Shown here piece by piece: positions 24,001-37,200 of a stretch of 64,000 nucleotides of DNA. Position 1 is the first letter of the stretch. Each line of letters opens with the position of its first letter. The stretch comes from Cloeon dipterum. Lineage: Eukaryota; Arthropoda; Insecta; Ephemeroptera; Baetidae. The notes under the pieces are model-generated. The model did not search any database. It was not told where the DNA came from and worked only from the letters and a program-made list of their open reading frames with translations. Location of the stretch: assembly GCF_949628265.1 (NCBI RefSeq), contig NC_088789.1:28079883-28143882 (forward strand), in the 5' to 3' direction. Both the position numbers and the translations under genes were made by a program.

Positions 24001-25254
24001 GTTGGAGAGGAGTTTGAGGTTTGGATTTTTTTATTTATTTATTTTCAGCCACAAAAATTTTTAGTACATACTTTCCCAGATGTAATGGTTGTTTTGTTGA
24101 CCTTATCTCGGAATCTTTTGCATTTATTAATTTTAAGCAATTTTATGCGTCTGTGAGGAAACATTTTTTAGGTGAAAGGTCAAGCTCATCAATTTTTAAT
24201 TTTAAAAAATGAAGGACATTAAATATATTTGTCGAGTTTGCGCAAAAATGTTGCAATTTGTAATATCAATCTTGTCTGAAATTTTTGCGGCTGTGGAAGT
24301 TTTAGTTTTTCAGATATTTCAGGTCAAAGGTCGAAATTAGAAATAATCTGCTTGTGAACGCGAGATCTCGGCTTCTGCTGGCCAAAAATGCAAAAGCCGC
24401 ATGTCGTTTTAATCGTCTTGATGCCCCCTGACGAGCCAAAAAGGTTCCAGGGTAGTGTAACCTCCCCTTTCCATCTCCCTGTACCCCCGATATTACAACC
24501 CCTCAAAAATTACTGCGGTAAAATGCTAGAATTGTTTTTATTTGACTAAGAAATTGACAAACGCCTTTGGTAAAATCCAAGCTTAGCCCTGAGAATGTGT
24601 GAAATGACCCATCGATCGATTTATCTTATAAAACACTGATTGTAAACCAAATTTCATCAAATTTGAACCGAAAACTGAATTTTTAAAACATTTTTTTCTT
24701 TTTCTTCAACACCCTTTAAATTGCTTAGAATTAATTTTGCATTTAACTCTTCCTTTATTTTATTTTAAATTTTAATTCGACCGGTTATTTGTTGCAGGTC
24801 ACAATTGAGAGAGGAAAAACTCTTGGGATTAAAACTCTGGCCATGGCCGAAGATCTGACGGCAAACGGCGAGCGGGAGGTGTTCTTCGAGCTGAACGGAC
24901 AACTGAGATCTGTCTTTATTAAGGACAAGGAGGCAGTCAAGGTGCGTTGAATCCCTTTGGGCAGCTTCCCGAATTCATCTGCATGGCGTCTTTTTCCAGG
25001 AGCTGCACATCCATCCGAAAGCACAAAAGAATGTGCGTGGCGAAGTGGGCGCCCCGATGCCCGGGGCCGTTATCGAAATCAGGGTTCAAGAGGGGGATAA
25101 AGTGGAGAAGGGAGCGGCTCTTGTCGTCCTCTCTGCCATGAAAATGGAAATGGTGGTGCAGTCGCCGGTGACTGGCATTGTCAAGTCGATCGTGGCCACC
25201 AAGGGGATGCGCCTCGAGGGCGAAGATCTGCTCATGACCATCGAAGAAAAGTGA
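18034..25254 (+). CDS. PC: Pyruvate carboxylase, mitochondrial, complete (16 coding exons)
   Basis: Biotin enzyme converting pyruvate, bicarbonate and ATP to oxaloacetate in the mitochondrial matrix. Exons: 18034-18169, 18239-18589, 18999-19144, 19199-19423, 19479-19642, 20539-20701, 20754-20936, 20993-21227, 21418-21468, 21639-22020, 22076-22316, 22365-22614, 23296-23506, 23559-24018, 24798-24941, 25000-25254. All junctions are phase-consistent, giving 1198 residues (1181 if the 51-nt exon is skipped), as usual for the family. An Arg-rich N-terminus (1-35) is a targeting peptide. The biotin carboxylase domain has the glycine loop GGGGRG (198-203). The carboxyltransferase domain has metal ligands D590, K759, H789 and H791 in [14 protein letters not shown] and HTHD. 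The biotin site AMKM (K1162) lies 36 residues from the end. The coding sequence is GC-biased. Confidence 0.97.
18591..18971 (+). mobile_element. SINE-like insertion with 26-bp direct repeats in PC intron
   Basis: The 26-nt sequence at 18591-18616 recurs at 18946-18971 with one mismatch. Between them lie 329 bp of GC-rich sequence unlike the host intron, ending in a short CAAAA tail just before the second repeat. A long target duplication plus an A-rich 3' end suggests target-primed retroposition. The first repeat includes most of the splice donor of the upstream exon. A 12-nt CCGCTGAATTTA match to the start of 28S rRNA occurs inside and may be chance. Confidence 0.6.
19643..20538. repeat. Large foldback element filling PC intron 6
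   Basis: A full-length member of the dispersed CCAAATC/ATCAGAATT foldback family. Inner direct arm about 20041-20160, inner inverted arm about 20225-20340, and outer arms about 19820-20000 and 20400-20515. The outer arms share motifs such as TGACCTTTGACC and TTCTGAAATTTGCAC with the copies near 33880-34200 and 36430-36680. No coding capacity. Confidence 0.65.
21418..21468 (+). CDS. PC: 51-nt cassette exon of pyruvate carboxylase
   Basis: A phase 1 to phase 1 microexon with a good acceptor (ending TGTCCAG) and donor (GTAAGA). It encodes 17 residues rich in Ala, Ser and acidic residues ([11 protein letters not shown]). It sits in the linker between the biotin carboxylase and carboxyltransferase domains. 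Skipping it keeps the frame and restores a length like other animal enzymes, so alternative splicing is likely. Confidence 0.7.
22680..22815 (-). repeat. Repeat copy 2 (PC intron 13), inverted
   Basis: Reverse-complement counterpart of the repeat at 17775-17950, sharing the same sub-blocks in the same order with moderate divergence. Confidence 0.55.
23012..23226 (+). mobile_element. Short terminal-inverted-repeat element in PC intron 13
   Basis: A 215-bp segment begins TTAGAGGTCTCAGCC and ends GGCTGAGGCCTCTAA, near-perfect inverted ends of about 15 bp. It contains GC-rich AGCCG-type motifs also found near 1705-1830 and 3300-3350 in the copy B intron. Noncoding MITE-like element. Confidence 0.6.
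24019..24797. other. PC intron 15
   Basis: Contains a diverged arm of the dispersed repeat (GATCTCGGCTTCTGCTGGCC and CCCCCTGACGAGCC, about 24360-24500) and otherwise AT-rich unique sequence. Confidence 0.4.
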
Positions 25255-26452
25255 AAAAAGTCTCCTTTGATCAGGGCTCTCTGTTAACGTAAAAAAAAAG
25301 AAAGAAAATGTTCTTCCATAGCTCCTATATTGCTTCTCTTATCATACATTGTTGTCCATTTATATTTTTTATACTTGTTAATACTGAATTCTGCATTTTT
25401 ATGATGAAGAGCTTGTTGTTTTTTGGGTAGAAATGTACGAGTTTAGGCAGAATTATCAAGACTGTTGCAAACAGACGAGAAAAATCTGTGCTTGCCCTCA
25501 AACAAAGTTGTCAAACACACACAATACCGCGCTTTCTGGAAAGCATATCTGTGACACGATTACGTCTATAGATTTATGAAACCATTAAACAAAGTCTGTA
25601 TGGTATAATAGCGTAATAATTTATTTTTCCTTCCCATATACACTTATTCCGCTATTTACACTTAACAATGCTACAGCAATAATGAGTTTTAAGCCGCTTT
25701 TTTTCGACCAAGGATTCGTCTTACACGCTAGATCACATAAAAGTAAAATTATCCGCGGAACATTCAACGCTCAGTGTAGCGAGGCGAAGTGCTAAAAATA
25801 AGCAAATTGCATGACACAACTCGAGTCAAGTGCGAAAATTTAATAATTAAAAGGTAGAGGAGACGAGTGTAATTTACGATATTTCGGCAGGCGGCGCGTC
25901 GGCGGCGGCGCGGCCTGAGAGTTTATTAAAAAGCCGGGCGCTAATTAGAGGCGCGGAAGACTGCTGCTGGATGACGCACACGCGTTGCCTTTTCTAATAA
26001 ATAGACGCACCACCTCCGCGCGCGCGTGTGTCACTGCTAATGGATTTTTCAACCGGCGGAAAAGCTCTTTGTGATGAAATTTCGCCAGGAGAGCAGCAGC
26101 CCTCGCGCCTGTCTAATAAGCAGAGCAATTTTCGCTCGGAGAATTTTCACCCTCGCCGCCCCCGCAATCAGCGATCGCGCGCGCAGCCTCTGGTAATTAG
26201 AATTCGCCGCCCTGACACCTAGACGTCGCGAATAATTTTAGCCGGGGAAAATTGTTTTTGTCAATCCCGGAGTCTTTTGCTAATTTTTAACTCAATGTTT
26301 GTACGAAATGTATTTGTCTTTTTGATTTATAAATTATTAATGGAACTAAAACACTGAAGATTTAAAGTTTATTTCAGGAGATTTTCTTTTAATTTTTCGC
26401 CCATTAAAAAATAAAACATTATTTGGTTTAAATTTTGAAATTCATCGTGGTA
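25255..26452. other. PC 3' UTR and downstream flank
   Basis: AT-rich 3' UTR with a candidate ATTAAA at 25584-25589. Positions 25885-26225 form a GC-rich unique block (many CG dinucleotides, ATTAGA and TAATAA motifs) without an open reading frame pattern, resembling intergenic regulatory sequence. Confidence 0.4.
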
Positions 26453-26552
26453 GGTAGCTCTGAAATTGCGCATCGCTCAATAAACAACCAAAATTTCCCT
26501 GTTCTTGCAACAAGGAAATTCGCGTTGGCTTAAACGCAATTTTCCGCTACCT
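26453..26552 (+). mobile_element. Small foldback MITE, copy 1
   Basis: Begins GGTAGCTCTGAAATTGCG and ends with the complement of GGTAGCGGAAAATTGCG. The interior CTTGCAACAAGGAAATTCGCG is shared with the copy at 39781-39918. Confidence 0.6.
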
Positions 26553-27823
26553 TTTTTGATAGTTAAAAAACAGTTTTAAAAGTTTTTAATCTTCTAAATA
26601 ATTTTCAACTTGAATCGTGTGTCTGATATATACTGAGCGTCCAATTTTATACATGATGTACACATTTTATATGAATATAAGACAGCGATTTTTACAATCT
26701 ACACTGCTTTATTCATAGTGGAATGTTGTGATGGATTCTCTGCCGTTAATTTTGACACAGACTAGACGTCAGAAGATTGATTTTTGGTCCTTTTGCGTGA
26801 TATACAGGGGATTTTGATTAATTCGTCTCTCATTTTTCCACACGAAAAAGGGAACAATATATGTATATAATATATGTACCACCTCCTACACGTAGAGAAA
26901 ACCAAGCGTGGAAAGCATTTTAAGGAAGCCCACGAAAAGAATGAAAGGCACAATTATTTGCTCAACTCAAAGGTCATCTCATTCACACTGTGTGTTTGCA
27001 CCTACCAAAAAATGAATTAAAATTCAACAAAATATGACAACGACGCGCACTGTCCTATGTTCAGCAGAGTGACACTGTGATTCACGAGTTGTTAGACTAA
27101 TTATTGATAACCTCAGCAGTTTTCTCATCTAATGAACGAAAGTTTACCCGCTTAAACGAATTGTAGGGGATGTACATTTGGTTCGAAGGCACAACATGCA
27201 CTCGAATTAATTAAATATTTATTATAAATAGTGAGTGTGTGTATTTGCAAACACCCGCGCCAACAATTAACCAGCATTTCCCTAAAAACTAAACCCTCAG
27301 GAAACTATATTTCCAGTTTTTTCATCTCATCTAATTTTCATTACAAACAGCAAACTTCTGGGTCCTTAATTTTCCGTGAAAAATAACTTGTGTCCACTAA
27401 TTCTGCTAGTAACTAATTCATATTGTTATGGTTTATATATATTATGCTGTAGTACACAGTGAGGCTAATGTTGCTAATCCACCATATAATTTTTAACCTT
27501 CGATCGCGTGGGTATATTTATATATCATATGTATATAACAATAAGCTTTTTTCCAGTTTTCATCAGTCGGATTATGTTTTGAAATCACAATTAATAATAA
27601 AGCAGCCATTAGTTGCGTGGACTACTCCTATATAGGACATCAACTGTGCCGTAGCAAACCGTCGGCCTGCGGAAAATACAGTACATGATATTTATATATG
27701 CGCCATCAATCCGTAAAAAAGATTAAAGGACACACGTGTAGTCGAAAATTATTTTTTATGTTTAGCTTAAAATTCTGAAAATCATAAAGTTGTAAGAATT
27801 ATTGAAAAACGGCATCAACGTTA
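26553..27823. other. AT-rich intergenic stretch
   Basis: No coding pattern, no large repeat recognised. Several TATA-like ATATGTATAT runs occur. Confidence 0.3.
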
Positions 27824-28214
27824 TTAAAAACCGTCTTTGACGAAGTTTCTGAACACACCAATCGATTCCTGAGGGTCGAATTAGGTAAAGTTGATATTTT
27901 TACCGCCCAAAGAGTCCAGCGCGACGTGCGTAGCACAAGTAGAACTTTTTCCCGCCAAAATAATATGAATACGAGAACTGCGCATGCGGCAGAGCTGGTT
28001 CGAGCATTTGCAGATAGATCACCTGTACGAATGACTTCTTTGTCAGATCCAGCCAGCTCTGACGCATGCGCAGCTCTCGTATTCATATTGTTTTGGCGGG
28101 AAAAAAGGTTCGCACGTCGCGCTGGACTTTTTGGTCGGAAAAAATATCCAGTCAACCTAATTCGGCCGTCAAGAATCGATTGGTGAGCTCAGAAACTTCG
28201 TCAAAAGTCTTTAA
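27824..28214 (+). mobile_element. TTAA-flanked MITE, copy 1
   Basis: A 383-bp foldback (27828-28210) bounded by TTAA on both sides. Ends pair over more than 100 bp (outer motif GTCTTTGACGAAGTTTCTGA, then CAATCGATTC, CAGCGCGACGTGCG and TTCCCGCCAAAA). TTAA duplication is typical of piggyBac-type transposition, although the ends do not start with the usual CCY. Open frames inside are by-products of the palindrome. Confidence 0.8.
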
Positions 28215-29580
28215 ACAAGCGTTATAGAGATAACAGAAACTACATATGACACTGATGACGCGACAATATGGCCGCCCTCTTTTTCCATCAAATTTATTGA
28301 TGGCTATCGCAGCTGCCGATTCCAAAAACTCCAACAACAAACACACTGATTGACAGAAATTTTAGCCTGACATGTCCTTTAAAGAGGTCAGCATTAATTT
28401 GGAAAATAAACGCGCTTTATATTCTAATCAGAACAACGGCTCCGCAGGGGAAATGCGCAATCAAACACAGGCCAACGATTTTTGCACCACAAAGCGGCGG
28501 CGGCAGTGAATTTGTGTATGTGTGTGTGTGTGTGTGCGAGCGAGTGCTAATAAATCTAATCAGTATGGTATGTACAGCGCTCGTCGATTTATCTGCGTGT
28601 GTGCTCTCCATATTCTAGTCGGCGGTATAACGATCAAAACATACGATATATATAATAATCAGAGGGTGCATTCATCGCGCAAAGCGCTCTTTGACCATTC
28701 AAATCACGTACATGCACTCGCGTCTCTCTTTCCTCTGTAATCAAACCGTCATCATGTATATATACCGATTGATTCGGCGGCGCCATCGCCAGCAGAGGAC
28801 AGAAAAAGACACGCCAAGCCCCTGGAAAATGAAGTGCGTCATGCGTGCGTTTGACGCTCGAGGAAATCCGATGAAAAAGGGAAATTAGAAACTGTTTTGC
28901 TAACAAAAATGATAATTTTGAGATCAAATCGGATTCCTGACTCAATTAATTTCAGCTGTTCGCGTTTATCTATGCGCGAAGGGTTGGCGTGTATTTAGTC
29001 TCTCAAGTGTATAGTGGCAGAGGGATAACCACTTGATAAATGTCAACAGTTTCAACCGCAGGCACCAACTAAATCACGTCGAGGGTCGAGATGCCACCCC
29101 TGCCTGCGTGCGGTGAAATAAATGTCAGTGCAACATACCAAATAATTCGGTAGTCGCGTCAGGTCTGGACTGATATTGATTGATAATAGCCATTTATATT
29201 CAGTTGTTGGACACGTACACATCTGGGAGTCGCGGCATACATGCATACATATATTATATTTCGTGCCCGCGCGCCGTTTGCCTCTGGCTATTCGTTCTCT
29301 TTTTGTTTGGCTCGGCAAATGTACTGCAAAATGCAACGTTATTGGTATGCAATATCGCTCCAACAACGAGAGAGAGAGAGAGAGAGAGAGAGAGCACACA
29401 GTCGGTCTGACACTGTGTTGAGAGAGCCATTATGCAACCGGCATCGCTCACTATCCTGCTCCAGACAAGCGTATCAGTGGCTTTATTGTGCAGCAACAGG
29501 GGCGGAATCGGACACTAAATACTTGGCTCAATGCTTTCCTCACAAGGAAACTCTTATTATGGATTGATACAGGACGCGCA
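28215..29580. other. Noncoding stretch with microsatellites
   Basis: Mixed composition with a GT-rich microsatellite (28519-28536) and a GA microsatellite (29368-29394). No gene recognised; the overlapping open frames are low-complexity artefacts. Confidence 0.4.
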
Positions 29581-30603
29581 ACAATTGAAAATTATTTGAT
29601 CGATAAACAATTTGTTCTACAATTTGCAACAATCAAAAAATGACCTTGCAACAGTTTTTGTAGCGAATTTTCTTCAAAATTTAGAGCGCTCGACCAAATT
29701 TTCTTGGCAGATTTCCATTCCTCTCGTCCAGATCTATTCTACAGTGTATGAAACTTTTTGGGGATGCTCTTTGTTGTGAAATAAAACCAGATTTCAAGTA
29801 GGGGGACAGTCGTCACCTTTTGAAAAGCATGATAACCTTGCAGAAACTTTTCTAAAAATTTTACGCTGCTACTTAGGTCAATTTTTGCTTCAACTAAATC
29901 CTAAGGGATGAGTTCAAGCAATGTCAACAAGGATTTTCCAGGCTTTTTAATAGTATCAATCATTTAATTTTGAAGAAAACCGTTACTTTTGGCGGTTCTG
30001 AATTATAAATATGCTGGCGACCAATCAGAGACGTGGCGCTGCATCAAAGAGCCAATCAGAGAGAACCACTCTATTTTCTGATTATTTCCTATCGTTCTTT
30101 GCTTGATTTTCTTCGCTGATTTTCAGCACATCGAGTCGAATTGTCGACCGAGTGATTCGGTTGCCTTAACTAGTTAGAAAATTAGACCCTGACAGGAATC
30201 CACACGAATCCAATTATAGTTTTAAGAGGAATGATACTGCAAAATCCTGGAAAATGCTTGTTGCCAATGCATAAACTCATCCCTTATTGTAAGAAGTACT
30301 GTAATTTTTTGAGAAAATTGGCTGGAAAGTTACCGAGCTTTTCAAATGGTAATGGCTGTCTCCTTACTTGAAATCCGATTTAATTTCAAAACCAAGAGTT
30401 TCCCCAATAAGTGGCACACACCGTTGGACAGATCTCTACGAGAGGAATCGGAATATGCCAAGAAAATATGTTAAAGCACTGTAAATTTTGGAGAAAATTG
30501 GCAAAATTTGAATTTTTACTGTAGCAAGGTCCTTTTTTATTATTGCAAATTGTTGAACAAATTCTTTATGGCATCCAACAATTCAAATAATTTTTAATTG
30601 TTG
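29581..30603 (+). mobile_element. One-kilobase foldback element with nested insertion
   Basis: Left arm (29581-29945) and right arm (about 30238-30603) are imperfect inverted repeats of about 365 nt. Paired landmarks include CAATTGAAAATTATTTGA with TCAAATAATTTTTAATTG, TGACCTTGCAACAGT with its complement, and AGAGGAATC with its complement. The centre (about 29975-30170) holds half of a GGAAACGTAA-family element, beginning AACCGTTACTTTTGGCGGTT. No coding capacity. Confidence 0.7.
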
Positions 30604-31256
30604 CCCTGTGTCATTCCACTTTAAGAGTTTCTTTGTGAGTCAGATGAACAGAATTTTTGTCTTTACTCCCTTTTAGCAGGTGCCGTAAAAATTAGATATG
30701 TCTCGTTTTATTTAATAACACAATTTTCGGCTCTGGTTTCCCTTTGACGTGCATTATTTGGGCGCCGTTTGCCACTGAACGAAAGGCGCGCGTATTTACT
30801 CAGCGGCGTGCGCGGGTGCTTTTTATATATGAAATCCAATCCTACTCACATCCGCGCTAATGCATCCTTTTCCACGATTCTCCTGCACACTCGCACAATC
30901 ACAATGGTGCATTTCATACCGTGTATATGTATCTACTTTTTATAACTGCTTTGACGCAGACACACAACCAACAAGCAGCAGAGCAGCGAGGGACATACGT
31001 GTGTTGTAACAATTATTACCGGCAGCATCTCCTTGAATACGCCGACGAGCAGACGGGGAGATTTTATTGCGATTTCAATGCTATAAAGAACAAAATGAAT
31101 TTGCCGCAATTTCCATGTTTTTTCCTGTCAAAACGGAACATGAACAACTTTTTCTGCTCTTTTTTTTATACAAAACGCCCATTTGTATGTGTGCAATGTA
31201 ACGTGAGAAATATAGTAAAGCGGCATTTTCTGTTTTCCAGGTTGCCGGCGGCTGAA
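30604..31256 (-). other. Probable 3' UTR and flank of the minus-strand membrane protein
   Basis: Sequence downstream of the minus-strand stop codon at 31259-31257. On that strand AATAAA signals occur at 31068-31063 and near 30706. The plus-strand open frame here (30921-31352) has no recognisable features and overlaps the minus-strand exon. Confidence 0.4.
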
Positions 31257-34200
31257 TTAATCCTCCACCTCGGAGCCCTCAGTCAGCAGCGTCGTTTTGT
31301 CGCTCTGGTTGCCCTCTGTGCCCATCTGGAACAAATAAACGCACGAGATTAAATTATTTATTTATTTTCGGCGTTATTTAGGCTGTCGGTCGGAAAATTG
31401 GTTCAAAGAGTTATTTACGAGGGCCGTAAATTGGATTTATATTTGAAATTTGATTCGAATTTCGGTGCGGTAATGCACAAAGCGGACGGAATTCGAAAAT
31501 ACAATTAGCGCCAACTCGATTAGGCGCGCGGCGTCGGCGTAACTCTCAAATTTTCGAGGGGAGCCAACCGCAGGCCGTAATTTAATTTTTACCGGCTGAT
31601 ATTGTCGTGCCGGCGGGAGATAGCAGTTGCGTAATAAAAGCTAGTTATGCAGCACAAAGGGCCCTCGAGGGAACCCAGGAGCAGGAGACTGCGGTAATCT
31701 CAAAGATATGAAAAGTACGTCCCCGCAGCTTGCGTGTGCCACAATTTGGACACTCTTGCGCACTAAAACCTTCATAAATACATCAGAACGCTTTAATAAA
31801 AAAAATTCAACTCCTGCCGTATAGAGGCGAATTAATAAAAGAGGCCATCTTTATTGCGCAGCAAATTTAAAAAATTTATCTCTAGAAGCAGGATAAAAAT
31901 CATTGCCTGAAGAAAAATCTGAACTGTTCCTCGTGTCGTACATGAATTTTACTTTTAAAAAAGAAAACTTATAAGCCTATGTTAATTTGATGTTGAAACA
32001 CATCGTATTGTTCGTGCTTAGGGTCACGTATAAAGATATTGTGTTTAATCAGGCTTTCTTCTTGAAGTAATTTCATTGTGTTGCTGCATGGTAATATTTT
32101 TTGAGTGCACTTACGGTGCCAGGAAAATTAATAAGAACAAAAATGAACTCTCTCGGTTGGAGGACGAAACAAAACATCTGGAGTGCGGCCAATTTCCCGG
32201 CCGGCCAAGTAGCAAAAAGAAAAAAAAACTGGACCGATTTGCTCAGATAAATAGTTTGCGATTGTTCTTTGGCGCGCATTTATTGGAGCGAAGGCCACTA
32301 AATCTCGAAAAGAGCCACTCGATCGCTTTGCGAGTAAACAGCTTGCAAAAACTTTTGTTATTGGAGGCGCCGCCACCACCGCCAGCGCGTCCTCTTTCAA
32401 GATAAATATTTGGGAAATAGAGGATCTTCCATACCTTTCTTGTGTTTTGCTTATAACATTACAAGTTTGGTGTATCGCTCGCCAGTTTTTGTACGCCGCT
32501 GAAATCTGATTTAGAAGGATATCTTGTTCGTGATATTGGAAGAATATGTCCAATGAAAAGTTTCTAAATAGCATGGTACAAAGTCTTGTGGGCATTAAAT
32601 TTTTTTTAAACTAGCAATTCCTGTCTAATCACTGTGGAATTTTGTGTGACGATTTTATCTGGTCTGTCTACCACTTTGCAGTTTTCTTTGGCTCAAAGTG
32701 ACCTCAAATTCAAAAATTAAGTGGATTTTAAGAAAGTAAAAAAATTATTCCCCAATAGATTCGTCTAGAAAAATTTTAACTGGTGGTTTATGTTAACTGC
32801 TAGATTTGAAACTGTAATTATTTTAGTATTGAAAAGGGTGTAATATTCCAAGTACTCAAACAAAGGAGTATGTCTGTGCTATCGATAATTACAGTTAATT
32901 AATTTCCAAGTAGGTCTTTCTTCTATAAAAATTGAGCGTCGTACAACACAGAACGAACGTGTAAAACCAACATGCGATTTGCCTCACTTGAAATCACGAT
33001 GATCAATAAAACAAAAAACGCATAAGAGTATAATTCCACAAATGAAAACGATTTATTATTTGATGGTGCCGGCGCGGAGCGGGAGGAAAACAGCTAGTTC
33101 GGCTAGTTCATTACGTTATTACGGCAAAAGGGCTGGAAGTCGTGATAGCGTCGTCAGCTGAGGATTATCCGCCGCACAAGTTGGTTCGCACGGATTTATA
33201 TCAAAATATCTGCACGCCGAGGCCGTCGAGCTTAACATTTGAACACGTTGTACAGCAAGCATCTCTTTTGTATAATTAGTCGTCTCCGCGCGCGCTCAAA
33301 GCGACGCAGAATAATAATTTGCATTGGGAGCAACGCAGTTTGGACAAGAAGAAGCCACGCGCGTGGTGGCACCGGCTGTTTGAATACATTTGAATAATAC
33401 GTACTTCTCTCTCTCTCTCTCCCTCTCTCTCTCTCTCGAGAGAGAGAGAGAGGGAAGAAAGTGAAGCCTGCAGCGCGTCTAATAATTGTTATTGCCCGAG
33501 TTGCCCTAATTAAATGTCAACTCTTTGACTTTGAACCAGGGAAATCGAAAGCTGACGTCTATAAGCAATGAAATTATATTATTTAGTACTACGGATTGTT
33601 TCTATTGAATTGTCCAACAGGGAAGAAAGATAGTTATTAATTAAATTTATGTTGGATTTTTTTAAATTTTTTAATTTGTATCAATGGGATTGCTTAAAGA
33701 GTTGTGTTTGGATTTTTCGGTTGAAAAGGTAAGATGGCGTCAGTTAGGACCTGGATTTTGTTTTTCGAATTTGGCGATATGTGACTCAACGAAATGTTCA
33801 AGTATATTGCGTCTAAAGAACAAATAATTAATTATTTTTCAAGATTTTGCAGTGCATATTTTTGAAAACATTAAGCGCCGGGGTGCAATTTTAAAAAAGG
33901 GCATGATTTGGATTTTTTCACCAAGCCCGATCGAATTATCTCCAAATTTGATGTCCTAGGTCAAGGTTACAGGTAATTTCTGTCAATTTTAGGGTTTAAT
34001 TTAAATTTTGGAAATGTGCTCAGGATTTCACCATTTTTAAAAAGAACTTGAAAGTTGTCCTATGACATGTGTGTGACCTTATGCCAAAAATCCGGAGTTT
34101 GTTTTCGAGAAATTATAATTCAAAACTTGAGAAAATAAGAATTTTTCGACTTTTTCGAATTTTTTAAATATTTTGCAACTCCAAATCTCGGGTTAAAACA

Positions 34201-37200
34201 ATCAGATTTGCAAAAATTACCCACCCACAGACTCGTATTGATCTACCCTGACTAGCTTAAGAGTTTAGGGGGTGCTAATGCTAACCCTTCAGCCCTAAAT
34301 TGCAATATTTCAACCCCCATGGGATTATTGAAAACTTTTATAGCGCTGTAATTTTAATTCTAACATTATAAATTGTTTTAATTTTGTAATTAGACATTGG
34401 ATGTTAATTTAGGGTGAGTTATGGATAGTTAAAAACATTTTTAAGCTTCTGAAATTCTCCATCTGGACAGCAGAACAGCTATTGGTATTAAAAAACTGCC
34501 AGACCCCTCGTCTAAAACACGGCAGATTTTTCCTCTGATAAAAAACGCTAATAATGCGGTCTTTGCAATATTTTCAAGACTATACAACACGCGCTTAAAT
34601 AGTGTTCTGACCTAGAACGGCAGTGATAAAAAGCGCCGGTGCCATTTATTCGCGTGCACGGGCATGAAACTTACATAACGTGTTTTTCTTCTCGGAATTG
34701 TTCCGCATCGATCCTGGTCGACGGAAAATTGACGTGTGCAGCCACTTTAATGCTGCACAAACCGAGCCAGGATGATAATTTTCAAATAATTTGTGAGATG
34801 AATGCCGGGGATTAGGCGGTGAGTCGTGCGTGCGGCCGCTTTTGAATATTTTTACATTTTGCTAGCGTTTGCTCATGCTGGCGCTGCTCCATTTGCATTT
34901 TACAAGTGTATACGCACATTAATATTTATCGACCACAAGCACAACCTCTCCGAAGAAGAGTGTTTGCGCTTTAAAAGCTGGCGGAAGTGCTGGGGAAGGC
35001 TAAAAAATATGAAAATTCGATTCTCGGCGCCGCGCCAGAGAAGGAAGTGACAAAAAGACTTTTCATTCGCTATCGCAGGTGCATATTCGCACCTTGCAAA
35101 TAATGCACGTTGTCGAGATAGCATGACTGCTGAATATCTGCTGCCGGGGCTGCTTTGAAAAATTATCGTGCGCCAGCGTGTCTCGTGAATAAAATATGTA
35201 TTCATACGCTTTTTTTGCGTTTTTTTTTCTTTCTCCATCTCCGTCGACGACCCCCCAAGGCTTTAATGCTCCACTCTCTCGCAGTGCATGCGAAATTTCT
35301 GCAGACGTCCGCCCTAAACACTAGAGTTTGTCTTTTAAAAAAAATGCTTGCAAGCAATTCCACGTGATATACGGGTTTTTGATGCGTTTAATTTTTGACT
35401 GAAAGAAAGTAAATTCTCCTTTTGGAAAGGCATGAGCTTGGAATTTAGGAATTTTAAAATTTGCTATAAAGTTTTCCCATGATATGTGTGAACATTCCAG
35501 AACGGGGCTAATTTTTTCGAGAAATACCCTATCAAATCTCGAATATGGCGATTTTTTTCGACGTTTTCGTTTTTGCAAACATTGTCACCACCAAATCTTG
35601 AGTTCTAGCCATCAGAATTGCAAAAACTACCCACCTTTAGACTTGTATTGACCTCCCCTGACCAGCTAAAGGGTTAAAGAGGTGCTAACCCTCCATTTAA
35701 AATATTTTTTAAGAAATGCAACAAAGTATTGTAAGTAGCGCAATTTTGCTATTACATTTAAAGTGTGGGGGTTGAAAGAGGTGGATATTAAGCACCCCTA
35801 AAACATTTCAGCTGGTTAGGGGAGGTTTAGAAGAGTCTAACGGGTTTTAGTTTTGACATTTCTGATGGCTAGAACCCGAGATTTGGCGTTTACAAATTTG
35901 AAAAAGTAAAAATGTCTTATTTTTCGAGTGTTTATAAACTATAAAATTTATTTTCAGGGGTTGAAGGGAGTTTTGGGGGGTTGAAAGTGAAAAGTATGAT
36001 AAAAACCCTCAACTAAATTGAACAATACAAAATTTGAAATCAATTCAAAAATTTTTAGTTCACCCGAAGTGTAAAAAAACAAAAAAAAATAACTTTCAAG
36101 AGAGTAAAAAAGCGAAAGGGGGTAAGTTAGGGGTAGGTTGAAATTCAATATACATGAAACATACTCATATACACATTTTATGAAAATTTCAGGGTGTTAC
36201 TCCAATTATTCGAATTTTAAAGAGTCAAAAACAATATTAAGCTTTGTATATGGATAGTTAAATACCCGGGACAAAATCGGGTTATTTTGAAAACGGCTGA
36301 CCTTGGAGTTTTCAATTTTGGTCACAATGTGTATGGTGGCTAGAAAGTCGACTGCAAAAATTTTCGGATTTTTTGGAACAACTTTTGAGTCTAAAAACGA
36401 CAAAAAACGTCATTGGGGTCGTCAAACGACCCCACGCTCACTCTCAAGGTTTAAATAATGGAATTTCTCAAGAACGAACAATAACACCATTCTGAAATTT
36501 TCACACGAGTTTACACGAGTCATGGGACAACTTTAGAGCTCATTTTAACAATTCCAAAATCATGAACTTTTTTCCAAAATTTAATTTAAAACCAAAATTA
36601 ACAGTAGTGACCTTTGACCTTGACGTAGGACATGAAATTTGGTGTCAGTTCGATCAGGCTCGGCGAGAGAAATCCAATGCACACCTTATTTTTTAAATTG
36701 CACCACAAGGAGAGGAGATACTGAGAGGATTTAAAGATTTCCTTAAACGTTCCGTAAAAATGAAATTTTCTTATTACGCAATCTAATTGTATTGTAAATA
36801 CTAATTTGTGGGGAAATCGTGGACTAATTGCGGAACCGAGATAACGACTAAATTACTATGTACCAGATTGTGATTTGGAGCAGAAATTGACGAGCAGTGC
36901 CAGACGGAGATATGCAACCGTCTCGACGCGAGGGCACGGCGCGTTGCATAATTCCATCTGTCGTATTATTAAGCCGGCTGTTTGTCAACTGGCAAGTCAA
37001 TTAGCCCGCACATGCATGTTTCAATTAGGCAAATCCGAGAGCGAATTTATTGAGCACTCCCCTAAGCGGATTGCTAATTAAATCAGCCGCCGGCGTCTTC
37101 ATTAAGCCGAGAGTGGCGACGTGCAGATGTCAGCCACGGTTATTCCGGTCCGAAAAAATTTGTCACCATGACAAAGATCAGGCGCACTCGCTTCTTCCGA

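Noticed and set aside
27799..28186. Open frames of 118 and 86 codons
   Set aside because: They read both arms of the TTAA-flanked palindrome and encode mirror-like peptides, so they are MITE artefacts.
36420..36430. GACCCCAC run as possible regulatory element
   Set aside because: Falls inside the dispersed foldback copy and has no independent support.
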